From positions 434,001 to 498,000 of the forward strand of contig NC_089180.1 of assembly GCF_947507565.1 (NCBI RefSeq): a DNA stretch of 64,000 nucleotides, given 5' to 3'. Made by a program: the position numbers and the translations under genes. Shown here in pieces: positions 21,319 through 31,276 of this stretch (its first letter is position 1; every line of letters starts with the position of its first letter). The notes beneath the pieces were generated by a model that was given only the letters and a program-made list of their open reading frames with translations, ran no database searches and was not told the origin of the DNA. The DNA is from Oscarella lobularis. Its lineage: Eukaryota; Porifera; Homoscleromorpha; Homosclerophorida; Oscarellidae.

Positions 21319-21893
21319 AGTCACTAAATAATCAGAAGTTGATAGCCGAATACGAAAAGTACCAGGAGCTTCAAGCCAAGGCTCAAAAGATGCAGGAAGA
21401 TTACGAGAGACAGTTGACTTTTTCTGAGGAAGCAAAGGAGCAGGCGGTTAGCGAGACAACCGAATACTACGAAGGTCAAAAGGCAGAACTGGAAGCCAGA
21501 CTGAAGCAGGTTAGCTTGCTCCAATTGAATTTTTTTCTGAGTTGGATATTGATATTTAGATTGAAGAGGAAAAGGAGTATTTGCAGCGGGAGCATAAGGA
21601 GACGCAGCGACAGATCGAAGAAGACGCCGATCAGGAAATACTCGACGTTAAGAACAAATACGAGCGACGACTTCGCGACGAGGTCGAAGCGAACATGAGA
21701 CTCAAAGGAGAGACAGGAATTATGAAGAAAAAGGTAAAGACGCTTTGAAAATGAGTCGTAGTGCTTTGACAGGGATGCGTTTTAGTTTGCCACGCTGGAG
21801 AGGGAGAGAAAGGAGCAGAAAGAGGAGATACAGCGTCTTCACGGGGAGGAGAACAAGCTGCGCTCTGTGATACGATCGCTGGAGAAAGACGCG
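21319..21893 (+). pseudogene. CFAP57: CFAP57 (WDR65) coiled-coil fragment
   Basis: CFAP57 is a WD40/coiled-coil protein of inner-arm dynein positioning in motile cilia. Three exons, 21319-21509 (LIAEYEKYQELQAKAQKMQE), 21560-21733 ([20 protein letters not shown], then [12 protein letters not shown]) and 21786 to about 21893 (VIRSLEKD), match the coiled-coil part in order and frame. The N-terminal WD40 domains and everything after SLEKD are missing. After 21893 the frame stays open for 28 codons without family similarity. The first exon follows a beta-lactamase-like exon directly, so a spliced transcript could join the two. Confidence 0.8.
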
Positions 21894-21978
21894 GTCACGT
21901 ATTTAATTGTTTATAATAGCCGGTTTTCACAAGACATTGTCCAGTCGTGGGATTTCGGGGGCCTGCTGAGTGTCTGAT

Positions 21979-22178
21979 TATAATACGGTAGTGCAGCTGA
22001 TGTGCTTGTATTTGTACCGGATTGAGAGAGTTCTGTGAATTCAGGAGACTGCTAAGGGATTTTTTTTAGTTATGATTTATCTTGTCACGTGAATACAGTC
22101 GCGTGACCATGGCATCAATACATAAATGGACCTATCCCCCCGGTTGATAATAACCGTGATATCATTTCTTGCGCAGTG
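21979..22178. promoter_or_regulatory. Upstream region of the SKICH gene
   Basis: No coding exon is visible. The stretch is AT-rich and contains a CACGTG-type site near 22085 and a CCCCCGG run at 22137-22144. It ends in TTGCGCAG directly before the ATG, which could be the 3' splice site of a leader intron. Confidence 0.35.
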
Positions 22179-23834
22179 ATGGCTCAAGCCTTTGTGGAAG
22201 TATCAAAGTTCTACGTTAACGTCTCCGACGTGGCCTGCCAATTGAAACTCCCCGGAAACACAGAACCAGGAGGGCGAATCTCGATCGCACGCGTAGGCTG
22301 GAAATCGTCATCTCAGTACCACACTCAAGTATCTCTCGATGAAAGCGCACAAGGCCGCGAAGGCGTGCGCATTGTCATCTTCCCCTCAGCCGCCCTACCA
22401 ACAGACGAACATCAATATCAGTTCGTCTACGTTGACGCTTCAGGCGAAGCACGCGTGGCAAGCCAGCCGTTTGCCTTCGCGGAGACCTCGACCGACCTGG
22501 ACAGTCTGTCTTCGTACGAAGTAATCGACGAGAGTCGGACAACGGACGCTTCTGAAACCAAGCGGTTTCAGGCGGGGAGTGTCGGGAAAACTTTCGAAGT
22601 CGAAGACTTGGTGGAGGGAAATTCCCCATGCGGAAGTCTGGCGACTCCGGCTCAAAATACCGATGATGCTACCGTGGAAAAGACTCCCAACGATGATGAT
22701 GATGACGAGAAGAGTTCGCCACCACCTGAAATTCATCCTACGTCATCATCGAGTTCGAGTTCTGATGACGAAGATGAGGAAGTTGATGATAAGGAAGCGG
22801 CTCGCCTTTTGGAGGAAAATGCCAAGGATGTGGCTCGTGTTTCTGAGGAAAATGTGAAATTTCTTACCGAGCAAGTGACAACGTTCAATGGTCAGCTGGC
22901 GGGTTTTGTGTTTGTGGATAGCGTATCACGTGGAGACGAGTTCAATTGCATTAGGAAATTGTGGAAGAGTGAGAAATTGGCTTACGAGAAGGCGGAAAAG
23001 AGAAATTCTGAGATGTCAGAAAAGGTGCTAAAAGAGAATGTCGAATTAAACGAAAAAATGGAGAGTCTTATCAATCGGATTGAGTTACTCGAAAAGGAAA
23101 AAAATGAAGAGATCGACCCATTGAAGAAGAAGCTTGAATTGAGTGAAAACCAAGTGCTGAATCTAACGGAGAAGTTAGAAGAAGCGGAAAACGAATTGAA
23201 AGAAAAGCACGAAGAGTGTACCGACCTCTTTCGCAAGCTGGGCGAAATGGAAGGCCAGCGTGCCGTACTGGACGAAAAACTCGAATTGAAGGAAATTCAG
23301 ACTGAAGTTCTCTTCTCTAAAGCGATGGGAAAAGCGATGGGAAAAGAGATCACCTTGCCGAAGAAACGGAGTGCTGGCGACGAACCAATTCAATTGCGAA
23401 GCGCTTCGTTGGATTTTCAGGATATCACCATAGCAACGCCGCCGAGTTATCAACGTCCCGGAGGCGATCTTTCCCTCGGCGAAGTTTCGCTTTTGAAGTC
23501 GGAGAAACGACGCGAAAAGACGAAGAAAAAGTCGCGTGATGACGGAGACGAGGATCGACGTCATCGTCGTCGTCATAGACATCATCGGCGTGACGACGAT
23601 TCCAGCTGCGGCGGCGTGGAAAGAGAAGAAAAACGAGAGCGACGACGACGAAGAAAGAAATCGCCGCCCATCGTCGCCGTCGTCGTCAAAGCGACGACCC
23701 TTCCCTCCGCTCCCCCGGATGACGACAACGAAGAATTGCCGTCGCGATGTCCTGTTTGCGAGAAACCGTACGCGTCCAATTTGGACGCCGTTTCTCGACG
23801 TCGACACTGCGAAGAACATTTCAAAGCGTGTTAG
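22179..23834 (+). CDS. SKICH / coiled-coil / zinc-finger protein of the TAX1BP1-CALCOCO-NDP52 autophagy-receptor family
   Basis: This is an intact 551-residue protein on a single exon, unusual in this intron-rich window. Residues 5-105 form a SKICH domain (VSKFYVNVSDVACQLKL, then ISIARVGWKSSSQYHT and HQYQFVYVDASGE, then SQPFAF). Next comes SSYEVIDE, which fits an LC3-interacting motif (aromatic-x-x-aliphatic with acidic and Ser neighbours), then a Ser/Asp-rich linker. A long coiled coil covers about residues 205-390. A basic Arg/His-rich stretch follows, and the C-terminus is a single zinc finger, CPVC then HCEEHF. SKICH plus coiled coil plus a C-terminal ubiquitin-binding-type finger is the layout of TAX1BP1 and NDP52, which link ubiquitinated cargo to autophagosomes. 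The cargo role is inferred from architecture. Confidence 0.8.
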   Translation: MAQAFVEVSKFYVNVSDVACQLKLPGNTEPGGRISIARVGWKSSSQYHTQVSLDESAQGREGVRIVIFPSAALPTDEHQYQFVYVDASGEARVASQPFAFAETSTDLDSLSSYEVIDESRTTDASETKRFQAGSVGKTFEVEDLVEGNSPCGSLATPAQNTDDATVEKTPNDDDDDEKSSPPPEIHPTSSSSSSSDDEDEEVDDKEAARLLEENAKDVARVSEENVKFLTEQVTTFNGQLAGFVFVDSVSRGDEFNCIRKLWKSEKLAYEKAEKRNSEMSEKVLKENVELNEKMESLINRIELLEKEKNEEIDPLKKKLELSENQVLNLTEKLEEAENELKEKHEECTDLFRKLGEMEGQRAVLDEKLELKEIQTEVLFSKAMGKAMGKEITLPKKRSAGDEPIQLRSASLDFQDITIATPPSYQRPGGDLSLGEVSLLKSEKRREKTKKKSRDDGDEDRRHRRRHRHHRRDDDSSCGGVEREEKRERRRRRKKSPPIVAVVVKATTLPSAPPDDDNEELPSRCPVCEKPYASNLDAVSRRRHCEEHFKAC

Positions 23835-24068
23835 ACTCGATCTCATATAGCTGCAGCTGACTGCGATCCTTTTGTTTTTATAAGATAAAACCCACCTGGT
23901 TTGTCCTATGCATGCATCATTATGCTTTTTTGTGTTAGTATACGCACTATCATCTAATAAAACAAAGACTATTTGGAAAGGGCAAAAATGACTAAAAAAT
24001 CGCCGCAGAGGGACGAGCTAAAATGAAATAAATTATATTTGATACTATCATCATCATCATCATCTCAA
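23835..24068. other. Convergent intergenic region
   Basis: This is the gap between two convergent gene ends. It contains an AATAAA-like signal near 23957 for the plus-strand gene and a short CAT repeat at 24048-24062. No gene is seen. Confidence 0.5.
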
Positions 24069-25288
24069 TCAGGCTGTTCTATAGACGTTATAGGAACGAC
24101 TGTCTCTTCTTTCTTTCTTTCTTTTTACGTCACTATCACTACTATATTTAATTTCTATTTTTAGATCCTCTAATCGCGCCGGTGACGTCTCCCTTTCTTC
24201 TTCTTCTTCTTCTTCTTCGACTGCCTCGGCTGAAAAGGATATATTCCCGTATTCTTGTAACCACGGTAAGCAAATTAATAGACTATTGCAGAAACTCTTC
24301 TGCATCCCAAACCACCCTATATAATAAAAGTGACTTGTTGGTTAAATTATAATGAATGGGTCTCTTACATTGATTTCCTCCGCGATGTAAACATGACGTC
24401 AGCAGGAGTGCAAATAAGGCAATGTGAAGCGATATGAAAACAATTGCGTATGGAATGTCAACGTTGTTATCAACCTTTTCAACGAGAATAGCCTAAAAAT
24501 GGAAAAGTAAAGATAAATACGAAAGATAGAAGATAAAATTCTATACTATAAATATGATGGCTGTGATGTAAGCAATTGTAAAGAGGAGAGCCAGTACGAG
24601 ACCCAGTTTTTGGCCCTCAGGGAGAACGTTGTCGCTGTGATAGATGAGACAGGCCCAAATAATGAAATAGAGAATGACAAATCCGAGTACACACAATTCA
24701 ATCCACAAAGGAATCAAAACAAGCTATTTTATTATTGGCTAATTTTGAGTGGGGGATTGAGTATTTCTTCTTAGCTTACTTGCCAGTCCCAATTTATGAA
24801 ATTATCAAGACGCAAACTGAGAAAAATAATCTGTAGAACGTTGGAAAGAACAAAAATTTCAAACTGAAGAGGAAACGGCGTCGCAATCAAAAATTTTCGA
24901 ATTTTTTGACGTCACGTTACCTCGACATTTCTATCATTTCTCCACGCCCAAATGCAGGCGATCAGAGTGGCGACCAATAGAAAAAAGAGAGGCGAAAAAG
25001 CCGTTAGCCACGTCACGCGACTTCCTTCCGCTTTGACGCACGTCAAAATTTCGAAAATGAAGAGAAACGTCTGAAGAGCGGCGCTTATCACCATCGAACA
25101 AAAATCCTTAGTCGACGAATCGATGCGACTTCTAAATAAACGACAAGACATGATCGCGATTGAATTATTGATCTGTGGGCGTGGTCTTTCCTTTGTTTGC
25201 ACCAGGCGGCGATTCCTGTGGCGCAGCCGGCAAAGACGAGTCCTTTCCATAGCCACAGAGGTACGAAGCGTCTCGTCGTTGCAGCCAT
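24069..25288 (-). CDS. TMEM185: TMEM185-family multi-pass membrane protein
   Basis: TMEM185A/B are conserved multi-pass proteins of unknown function. Starting from the ATG at 25286-25288 the exons read FVPLWLWKGLVFAGCATGIA, FLFIFEILTCVKAEGSRVTW with FSPLFFLLVATLIACIWAWR, VLQIIFLSLRLDNFINWDW, LVLIPLWIELCVLGFVILYF, a pair of further helices, GGNQ joined to WWFG, then LPWLQEYGNISF, and an acidic tail with a run of eight Glu. The order matches the human protein. Relative to it the first transmembrane helix is missing, and an in-frame stop lies just upstream of the ATG. The frame changes between the first block and the RIDSSTKDF block near 25130-25170, through either an unclear intron or an indel. 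Only 38 bases separate its start from the FAM124-like start. Confidence 0.8.
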
Positions 25289-25326
25289 CCGGGAGTTCTT
25301 CCCCTCTCAGGCACGTGCAAGACAAC
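25289..25326. promoter_or_regulatory. 38-bp head-to-head spacer, likely bidirectional promoter
   Basis: The start codons of TMEM185 (-) and the FAM124-like gene (+) are 38 bases apart, so the core promoter or both 5' UTRs must overlap the neighbouring gene. No TATA box is visible. Confidence 0.5.
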
Positions 25327-27259
25327 ATGGCCGAAACGCGTGTTCCCCCGATCGCTCACGAGGAGCTTCTTGGCGCTCGCGACGACGCTCGCCAAGGCGA
25401 AGCGACGCACGACGAAAACGACGCGAGCTCGGCCACCGCCAGCGCCGTTCGACGCCCCGTGTACGTCGTCAAAAGCGACGGAAGCCAGAAACGAATGGTA
25501 AGCGAACACTAGCGACACAGAAAGGACTCGAGCGGTCAGATTAATGGTTTCGGGAGGTAATCGCGCCTGCTCGAGAGCACGAAGCGGTTATGCGAGAGAG
25601 TTTTACGTTACGATTGTCGAATGCAACTCGACACCAATGGGGAGGGGGGTTTTTTAGTGAGTACGATCGACTGACTTGTAGCTCAGAGCCCCTTGCTTCG
25701 TTTTCATAGCTTTTTTGGTGTACACCTACATAAGTGAATGACTCACCACGCCATCTGTTTGATATGTGCTAGTTTCTTAGCTGAGATCTATGTCACTGCC
25801 TTAGGCCCTTTTTTTTGTTGGATATACCAGGTAGAAGGAAGTCACGAGACTTCCTTCCATCTAGCAATGTTCATTATCTATAGCAAGGGATATTGCTATT
25901 GTATGTAGTATGATTGCTCAGTCTAAATGAACCCTAATGTGTAGAGTCAATATTATCAGCGTCTTAGTTCGCGTGCTGGGATATACACAGTATACCACTA
26001 ACGTTTGCTGAGAGAAAAAAAGGGCTCGTTTTTTACCCTTTCTGTTCTCAGATCACTGCCTTTTGGGACTCGGCATCTGTCAGCGTAACCGGTCGCGATT
26101 TCTACGGCATGGTGACCGCCGAACGCGTCAACACGGACCACGCGGACAAGCTCGCCGGCGCGATCGAGAGCGCTTCGAAGCACGTGACCCCGCTGCTATC
26201 CAATCAGGAACGGCTCACCGTCGTACTGCGCTTCGACTCGAAGGAGCACTACGACGCGATGGGAGCGGAATTGAAAGCGGGCAAACTCCAACCGTTACTA
26301 CCCCAAATAACCGGATACGAAATAACCCGTCTAGAATGTAAGACAGAGACTAAAAACGATTATTCATTTTTTATTTATGTTTATTAGCGATTTTTCAAAC
26401 TGCCGCCCACTCGCTCGCACACGTCGAAATCAAACCGCTTCAATTCCAATTCGCTCACGTGATATCCGCGATTGATACGATGATCGGACGCTTCAGCGAA
26501 CTTCTCAACTTCATGTCGTTCACATGCAAAAGCAATCCGCCGTCGAGCGTCGCTCTTCCGGCACTCGAAGAACAGCACGTGATTAACGATGATGACGCCG
26601 CCGCTGACGTCATCATCGACGCGAGCGGCGATATTCCGTCGTCGTCGTCGAAACGATTTCGAATCGAACAGGTATCCCTATGCATTCTTCTCATCGTTCC
26701 CGCGGATCTCGACGCGCACGTGCGAACGATGTGCCGCGCGTTCGCCTCGCGCTCTTTCTATCGCGTTCGCGCCACGTCCGGCATGACCCCGTTGCAGCGG
26801 TACGAAAAGTACTACGCCTATCCGCACGTTCCCGAATATCCCCTCTCGACGCTTCCCCTATTCGGGCTCTACGCGCGACCGCGTTCGTCCGGCGGCGGGG
26901 CCGGGACCGAGAGCGCCGCCGCGTTGAGACTCAATATGTACGTGAGCTGCGATCTCGTGATCATGGAGCAGTTCTATTCGAGTATATTGGATCAGCGGCC
27001 GTTAAAGGGGCGCGAGGGTCGTCGATTTTTTCTCATCTATTCCCTCTCGTCGGCGCTTGCGTCGAACGTCGAGTTGTATATCTATTATTGTCCCGAGTGT
27101 GAGATTGTCGTCACCGAGGGCGTGACGTTGCATTTTGTTGTCGCTGATTTGATGCTCGCCGCCAATCAGCTCGGCGAGAATTTGCTGAAGAAATTGGGAC
27201 CGAGTAGCTATATGACCGTCGATCCGCAGGAGCACTTGGTCGTGCTGCACTCGATGTGA
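25327..27259 (+). CDS. FAM124-like protein
   Basis: Three exons are supported: 25327-25497 (MAETRVPPIAHEELLG to SDGSQKRM), 26052-26337 (ITAFWDSASVSVTGRDFYGM, then RLTVVLRFDSKEHYDAM) and 26388-27259. The joints are in frame and no break is seen. The last exon has VSLCILLIVPADLDAHVRTM, LPLFGLYARP, LRLNMYVSCDLVIMEQFYSS with RRFFLIYSLSS, and VTLHFVVADLMLAANQLGEN. This resembles the two-part fold of FAM124A/B (a glyoxalase-like pattern of beta-strand and helix), but similarity is modest. Function of the family is poorly known. The 554-base first intron is long for this window. Confidence 0.55.
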
Positions 27260-27434
27260 GAAATGATGACGAAAAATATACTGTACCTTTGTCTCCCAGC
27301 TGAAGTCGCCCGAGAATTCGTCTTTGTACGTGATCGATACCTAGGGGGAGGGGTTCTGTCGACGGCTAGATTTTAGTCTTTCTTGTCTCGCTCATGTCTC
27401 CGTCCTTTGTTGTGACGTCATCGCGTAGGCCTAA

Positions 27435-27607
27435 TAAGTATCACATGATCTCCACTCGGATTATTGATTGAATACACTTGTGACGTCATGTAGGCTCTAG
27501 TGATCACGTGATCTCCACGCGGATTATTGATTGGTTACTCTTGTGGGTAATTAATTAATTATGACATGATCTTTGATTACACTTGTGACGTCATGTAAAC
27601 TCTAGTT
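27435..27607. repeat. Diverged direct repeats with CRE-like sites between convergent genes
   Basis: Two and a half copies of a unit of about 60-70 bases are seen. Each has CATGATCTCCAC or a variant, GGATTATTGATTG, CACTTGTGACGTCATGTA and CTCTAG. Copies start near 27437, 27498 and 27562. TGACGTCA is a CREB/ATF-type palindrome. The repeat sits in the 3' spacer between FAM124-like (+) and GPATCH11 (-). Confidence 0.7.
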
Positions 27608-27617
27608 CTTCTAATCT

Positions 27618-28606
27618 CTAGTCGTGAATGTCTTTACTTTTTCCGGGGCACGATTGATCCATCCATGTCTTCAACATCTGGATTATTATATAAGATAAGT
27701 CCATGTTTATTAATTATTTATTTACCTTTATACTGAATGCAGTAGCAGTGCTTGTCCCGTATGTAGTCTGTGATGTCTTCTAATTGCTGAGGTAACTAGA
27801 TATTGACGATATTGATTAAATTCCAGGAGAGAGGCTGTACTTCCGGTTCAGCCAACTTCTCGTAGTCCTCCTTTTTGTCTCTTCCGGTCACGGAAGCTGG
27901 CCAGTACCATTCCTCGACGTGAGTTAAGTTCTATTAGGAGATATTTGCAAATGGGCTTTGTATCTCTAATTTGTTCTTTTCACCTTTGCCTGGTCCAACT
28001 CCCAGCACGCTTGCTGACTTTTCTTGACGTCTCTTTCGATTTCGACGTCGCTATACTTGCTGCTCATTCGTCGAAGAAAATCCCCGCGATTCATCTCGTC
28101 TACTTTGATCTTCGTCTCAGCGAGAGCGGACGTGAGACGAGCCTTTAAAGTGGCCCGCTTTTTCGCCTCACTTTCACGACCAACACCACCCCGATCTAAA
28201 AATAATATATAAATATATAATGTTTATATGTGTATAGTACCTGTTTTGATTTTTACTGCGACAGGTTGTGCTCTCCCACCCCCTGACGAAAAAACGTTAA
28301 TTTAATTTTTTAATTACTTAATTGAATTTGAGGATTTCTTTCTACCGTCTTTGCCTAATCCCATTCCCTTCACGTAACCCATTTTTTCCAAGAGTGCATA
28401 GCCCTTGTTGTCACGAGTCCGACGTCTCGTTTCTCTTTTTCGATCTGTTTTACGGGTTTTCTCGTTTCTTTTTGGCGCCGTTTCGTCTCCTCTTCGATCT
28501 TTCGCTTTCGTGCGACTCTCTTGTCGAAAACGAGTCCCGGGCGAGTGTCGACGGCCAAAAAGGCACTGGACATGTAGTCGTCTTCTTCTTCCATCCGGGC
28601 GTCCAT
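27618..28606 (-). CDS. GPATCH11: G-patch domain protein 11
   Basis: GPATCH11 (CCDC75) is a small nuclear protein with a G-patch, a motif that activates DEAH helicases in splicing. The start at 28604-28606 gives MDARMEEEDDYMSSAFL. A charged helix (RKRKIEEETKRRQKE) and the G-patch NKGYALLEKMGYVKGMGLGK follow. Later exons carry ALAETKIKVDEMNRGD, KKSQQACWELDQ, EEWYWP, LEDITDYIRDKHCYCI and a last exon ending DQSCPGKSKDIHD with the stop at 27618-27620. The order and the short Cys-containing C-terminus match the vertebrate protein throughout. One base appears to be missing near 28411-28420, between the helix and the G-patch. Otherwise the gene looks complete. Confidence 0.85.
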
Positions 28607-28693
28607 AAACGTTATCCTGGACGTCGAAATCGAGAAGAAGGAGACCGTTCTTAGCGAAATTACGCTGCCCGACAGCCGAACCGAGCTCGGACA

Positions 28694-28809
28694 TGTCTGA
28701 CGACGAGTTTGGAGATTTTTCCGGCTCGTCGTGGGTCGAAACCGACTCTCGAACGACACAGATATACGGGCATCAGATAATGACGTATACTATGGCCCGT
28801 ATATGGTAA
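28694..28809 (+). CDS. Short first exon with a DEFGDF motif
   Basis: The frame MSDDEFGDFSGSSWVETDS starts 88 bases from the GPATCH11 start on the other strand and is open for 38 codons. Acidic DDEFGDFS motifs occur in aftiphilin, gamma-synergin and related clathrin-adaptor-binding proteins. No later exon is found before the MSK fragment on the opposite strand, so this would be an orphan 5' exon. It may be chance. Confidence 0.3.
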
Positions 28810-28851
28810 ACGTCATCATCCAAATTTACTACTGTATGAATACACTACCAT

Positions 28852-28877
28852 CAAATAATAATAATAATAATAATAAT
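28852..28877. repeat. (AAT)n microsatellite
   Basis: About eight copies of the trinucleotide AAT lie in the spacer upstream of the MSK 3' end. The spacer 28810-28961 has no gene. Confidence 0.9.
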
Positions 28878-28961
28878 GATTAAAATAAGGTTATGCATCA
28901 AGCGAGAGGCCTTCTCTAAAATGAAACGATCTATAAAAAAGTACTGAAATAGAAAATAACG

Positions 28962-29308
28962 CTATGGATTGCTATCAGAAAGTGGTAGAAAAAGTTTCTT
29001 CTCGCGAGACGAGCCGTCGCCGTCGTTTTCCGACGATTGATCGGACGCTTCCGTGTTCTTGCGTTTCCGTCGTTTCGCCAGCGGCGCAAAGGCGACGTCG
29101 CGCAGCACAAAGCCCTCTTTCGCCGCCATATGAAAGGCATTCAGCGTCACACTGACGGCCAATTCGACGGAACGCTTTCGCGACGACCCCAAGAGACCGG
29201 GCGTCATGAGAGGAGAGCTGAGAACCTCGTCATCGATGCTATTCAACCACGTGTGAGACAGAGCTTGATAGACAGTAAGTCTTCTCTTTGGATCAACAGT
29301 AAGAAGAC
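28962..29308 (-). pseudogene. MSK1/2 (RPS6KA5/4) kinase, last exon only
   Basis: MSK kinases are nuclear dual-domain kinases acting downstream of ERK and p38. This single exon starts after an acceptor at 29309-29310 and reads LLTVDPKRRLTVYQALSHTW, the end of a kinase C-lobe. It continues MTPGLLGSS and SVELAVSVTLNAFHMAAKEG and ends with APLAKRRKRK and a Ser-rich tail. The LAKRRK block and the spacing to the C-lobe match the C-terminus of MSK. All upstream kinase exons are missing: immediately 5' lies a DsbA-like gene whose own 3' end is missing. Confidence 0.75.
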
Positions 29309-29472
29309 CTAAATAGATATGAACACACATATTTACTGAGCCAGTGGTGAGATCTAGAAACAAATGTACCATTATTGCCGTGGACTAAATACGACATGTA
29401 CCTTTCTGGTTCTTGAGAATCTGCCAAGTGAAATAAATGGTTATAAGCAGATATCAATCAAAATATTCTTAC

Positions 29473-29990
29473 CAGTGTGACAAACGATGAATAGACAGAT
29501 GGTTTGCATTTCGTTAACATCAATTGATGCGCTGTCTGAGCGACAAAGAACGACTGATAATTAAACCTGAAAAAATCAATTTCCGACGTGTCAACAACAA
29601 ATAATTCAATTAATTAAGGCACGCGCGGAAGCGGGAACATGTGAATTTTGAGAGTCACTTTCCCCACGTACTGCTTCGCCACCTGGAAAAACAAACACTT
29701 CCGTAATATTTCTAAGTCATACATATACAGTACGTCATCTGACGCTTTGCAGAACGGGCCAATTCGCCTGGCATTCGGACGAAAGACTACGCAGAAAGAC
29801 TCGAGCACTACAAAACTGCTGCTCTTGTGACCTACAGGTCGTAGAAGGCGTCGATGACGATGTCGGAGCCGTTTTGGAGAGTGTAGCCTTTTGGGGGAGA
29901 CAAAAGGAGGCTGAGCGGCGAAAATGAGGCGCGTTTGGAACCTACCCAAAGGACGCGAGGGAACGGGAGTCTGCGCAGAGGCACGTTCGA
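29473..29990 (-). CDS. DsbA-like thioredoxin-fold protein, partial
   Basis: Minus-strand pieces read KGYTLQNGSDIVIDAFYDL (about 29839-29900), VAKQYVGKVTLKIHMFPLPR (29620-29682) and FNYQSFFVAQTAHQLM (29473-29566). A strand with DLxCP, a helix, then KVxLxxHxFPLPxHxNSFxxAQ is the pattern of DsbA/FrnE-like oxidoreductases. The expected active-site Cys region just after AFYDL is disturbed by a stop or an unclear splice, so I cannot see a CxxC. The short upstream reading MKFAEEKFSGP (about 30055-30120) may be part of it or of another gene. The 3' end is lost at the joint with the MSK exon. Confidence 0.45.
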
Positions 29991-30291
29991 GAAGAAAAAG
30001 AAGTGCATAAGGCTATTTCCGGTCAAAACACGTCACAGGCGTACGCACGCTAGGTCCACTAAATTTTTCTTCGGCGAACTTCATCGCCTCATTTACACCC
30101 CATTCAGGGCCTCGACCTTTCACATTTGATCTGATAGCCGCGCATTCTTTCTAGGAACGTTGGCGTGGACCGCACAAAGCAGTGCTTCCGTGACGTGACG
30201 TCAGCCAACGTCACACCCCCGTACATCCTTTACAGAAGAACGAAACGCTTGGCATTCCATTCAGCGCTGTCCACTCGCGCAGAGCAAACAA

Positions 30292-31241
30292 TGGAGGCGT
30301 TCGTCAAAGCATATGACGTCGACGACGTCCTCGGCGAAGGCGGTTTCGGCACCGTGTATCGGTGTCGCGCGAAAATGAACGGACGCGCGTACGCGGCGAA
30401 ACGAATCGATCCGTCGAAGATCAAGAACGCCGAAGACGAGGAGAAAGTCAAAGCAGAAATAAAAGTAAGAGACTTTTCCGTATATTAGCCTATAGGACAT
30501 CCAGCGGCGTTTTTACCGTAACTCTAAAGATGACTCCCCTATATATAGCACAGGAAGGGAAGTTTCTACAGAAACCCTCTTCTCTCGCACGGTACTAGTT
30601 CGTTTCCTCGTTGCTTTGGGACGCCTACGCGCGTGGTGCGGAAATACTTCCGCCGTCGTTCCTTTGCGAGAAAAACGGAGTAGGGAGATCCTGCTGCGTT
30701 TATTTCGCGCAGAAGGTGTGCAAGTTTAATTCAAAAGATATTCAAAAGGTACTCTCTACACATGCATCTGTGCATCTCCTTCGCAATGGAGCTTCTCATT
30801 CTATATACACCTCCATTTGACTCGACAACGAGATCATAAATTAGATTGTTTATCGCAACGTGCAACGTGTCCTTTCATTAGCTAAAATGCACATAGTCTT
30901 CCGCATTCCTATCCCGCGGTCCAAGCACTCCCTGGTGCCAAACATCCCGGGGATGATGCAGCACGCATCTCATTATCATTCCCTATTTACATATTCAATT
31001 CTTTTTTCAATTTCTTTATCTAGATCTGCGGCATGCTTTGCCACCAGCACGTCGTACGCCTACGACGCTGCTTTTCCGACGACGAAAACTCGCACATGCT
31101 CGTCTTCGAGCTTCTCGAAAGCGGCGAACTGTTCGATCTGATTGCCAGCTGCGATACGTACTCGGAACGCGACGCTCGGCATTGCATTAGGCAGGTTCTA
31201 CTCGCCCTCGCCTATCTCGAAACGAAAAGGATTGTGCATCG
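30292..31241 (+). CDS. CaMK-type Ser/Thr kinase, N-lobe and helix E only
   Basis: Exon 1 (30292-30463) has YDVDDVLGEGGFGTVYRC, the glycine loop, and AAKRIDPSK with the ATP-binding lysine. After a 560-base intron, exon 2 (31024-31240) has CGMLCHQHVVRLRRCFSDDE, the hinge MLVFELLESGELFDLI and YSERDARHCIRQVLLALAYL, and ends at IVHR, immediately before the catalytic Asp. The pattern GGELF/SEADASHCIRQ is that of the CaMKII/CASK branch. The donor GTAAGA at 31241 opens an intron that is filled by the 9-bp minisatellite. The exon found on the far side of that array (36806) encodes an unrelated membrane protein, so the catalytic loop and C-lobe are missing from this window. Confidence 0.7.
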
Positions 31242-31276
31242 GGTAAGAAAGGATGTGGGAAGTCGTTGAATAGAGG

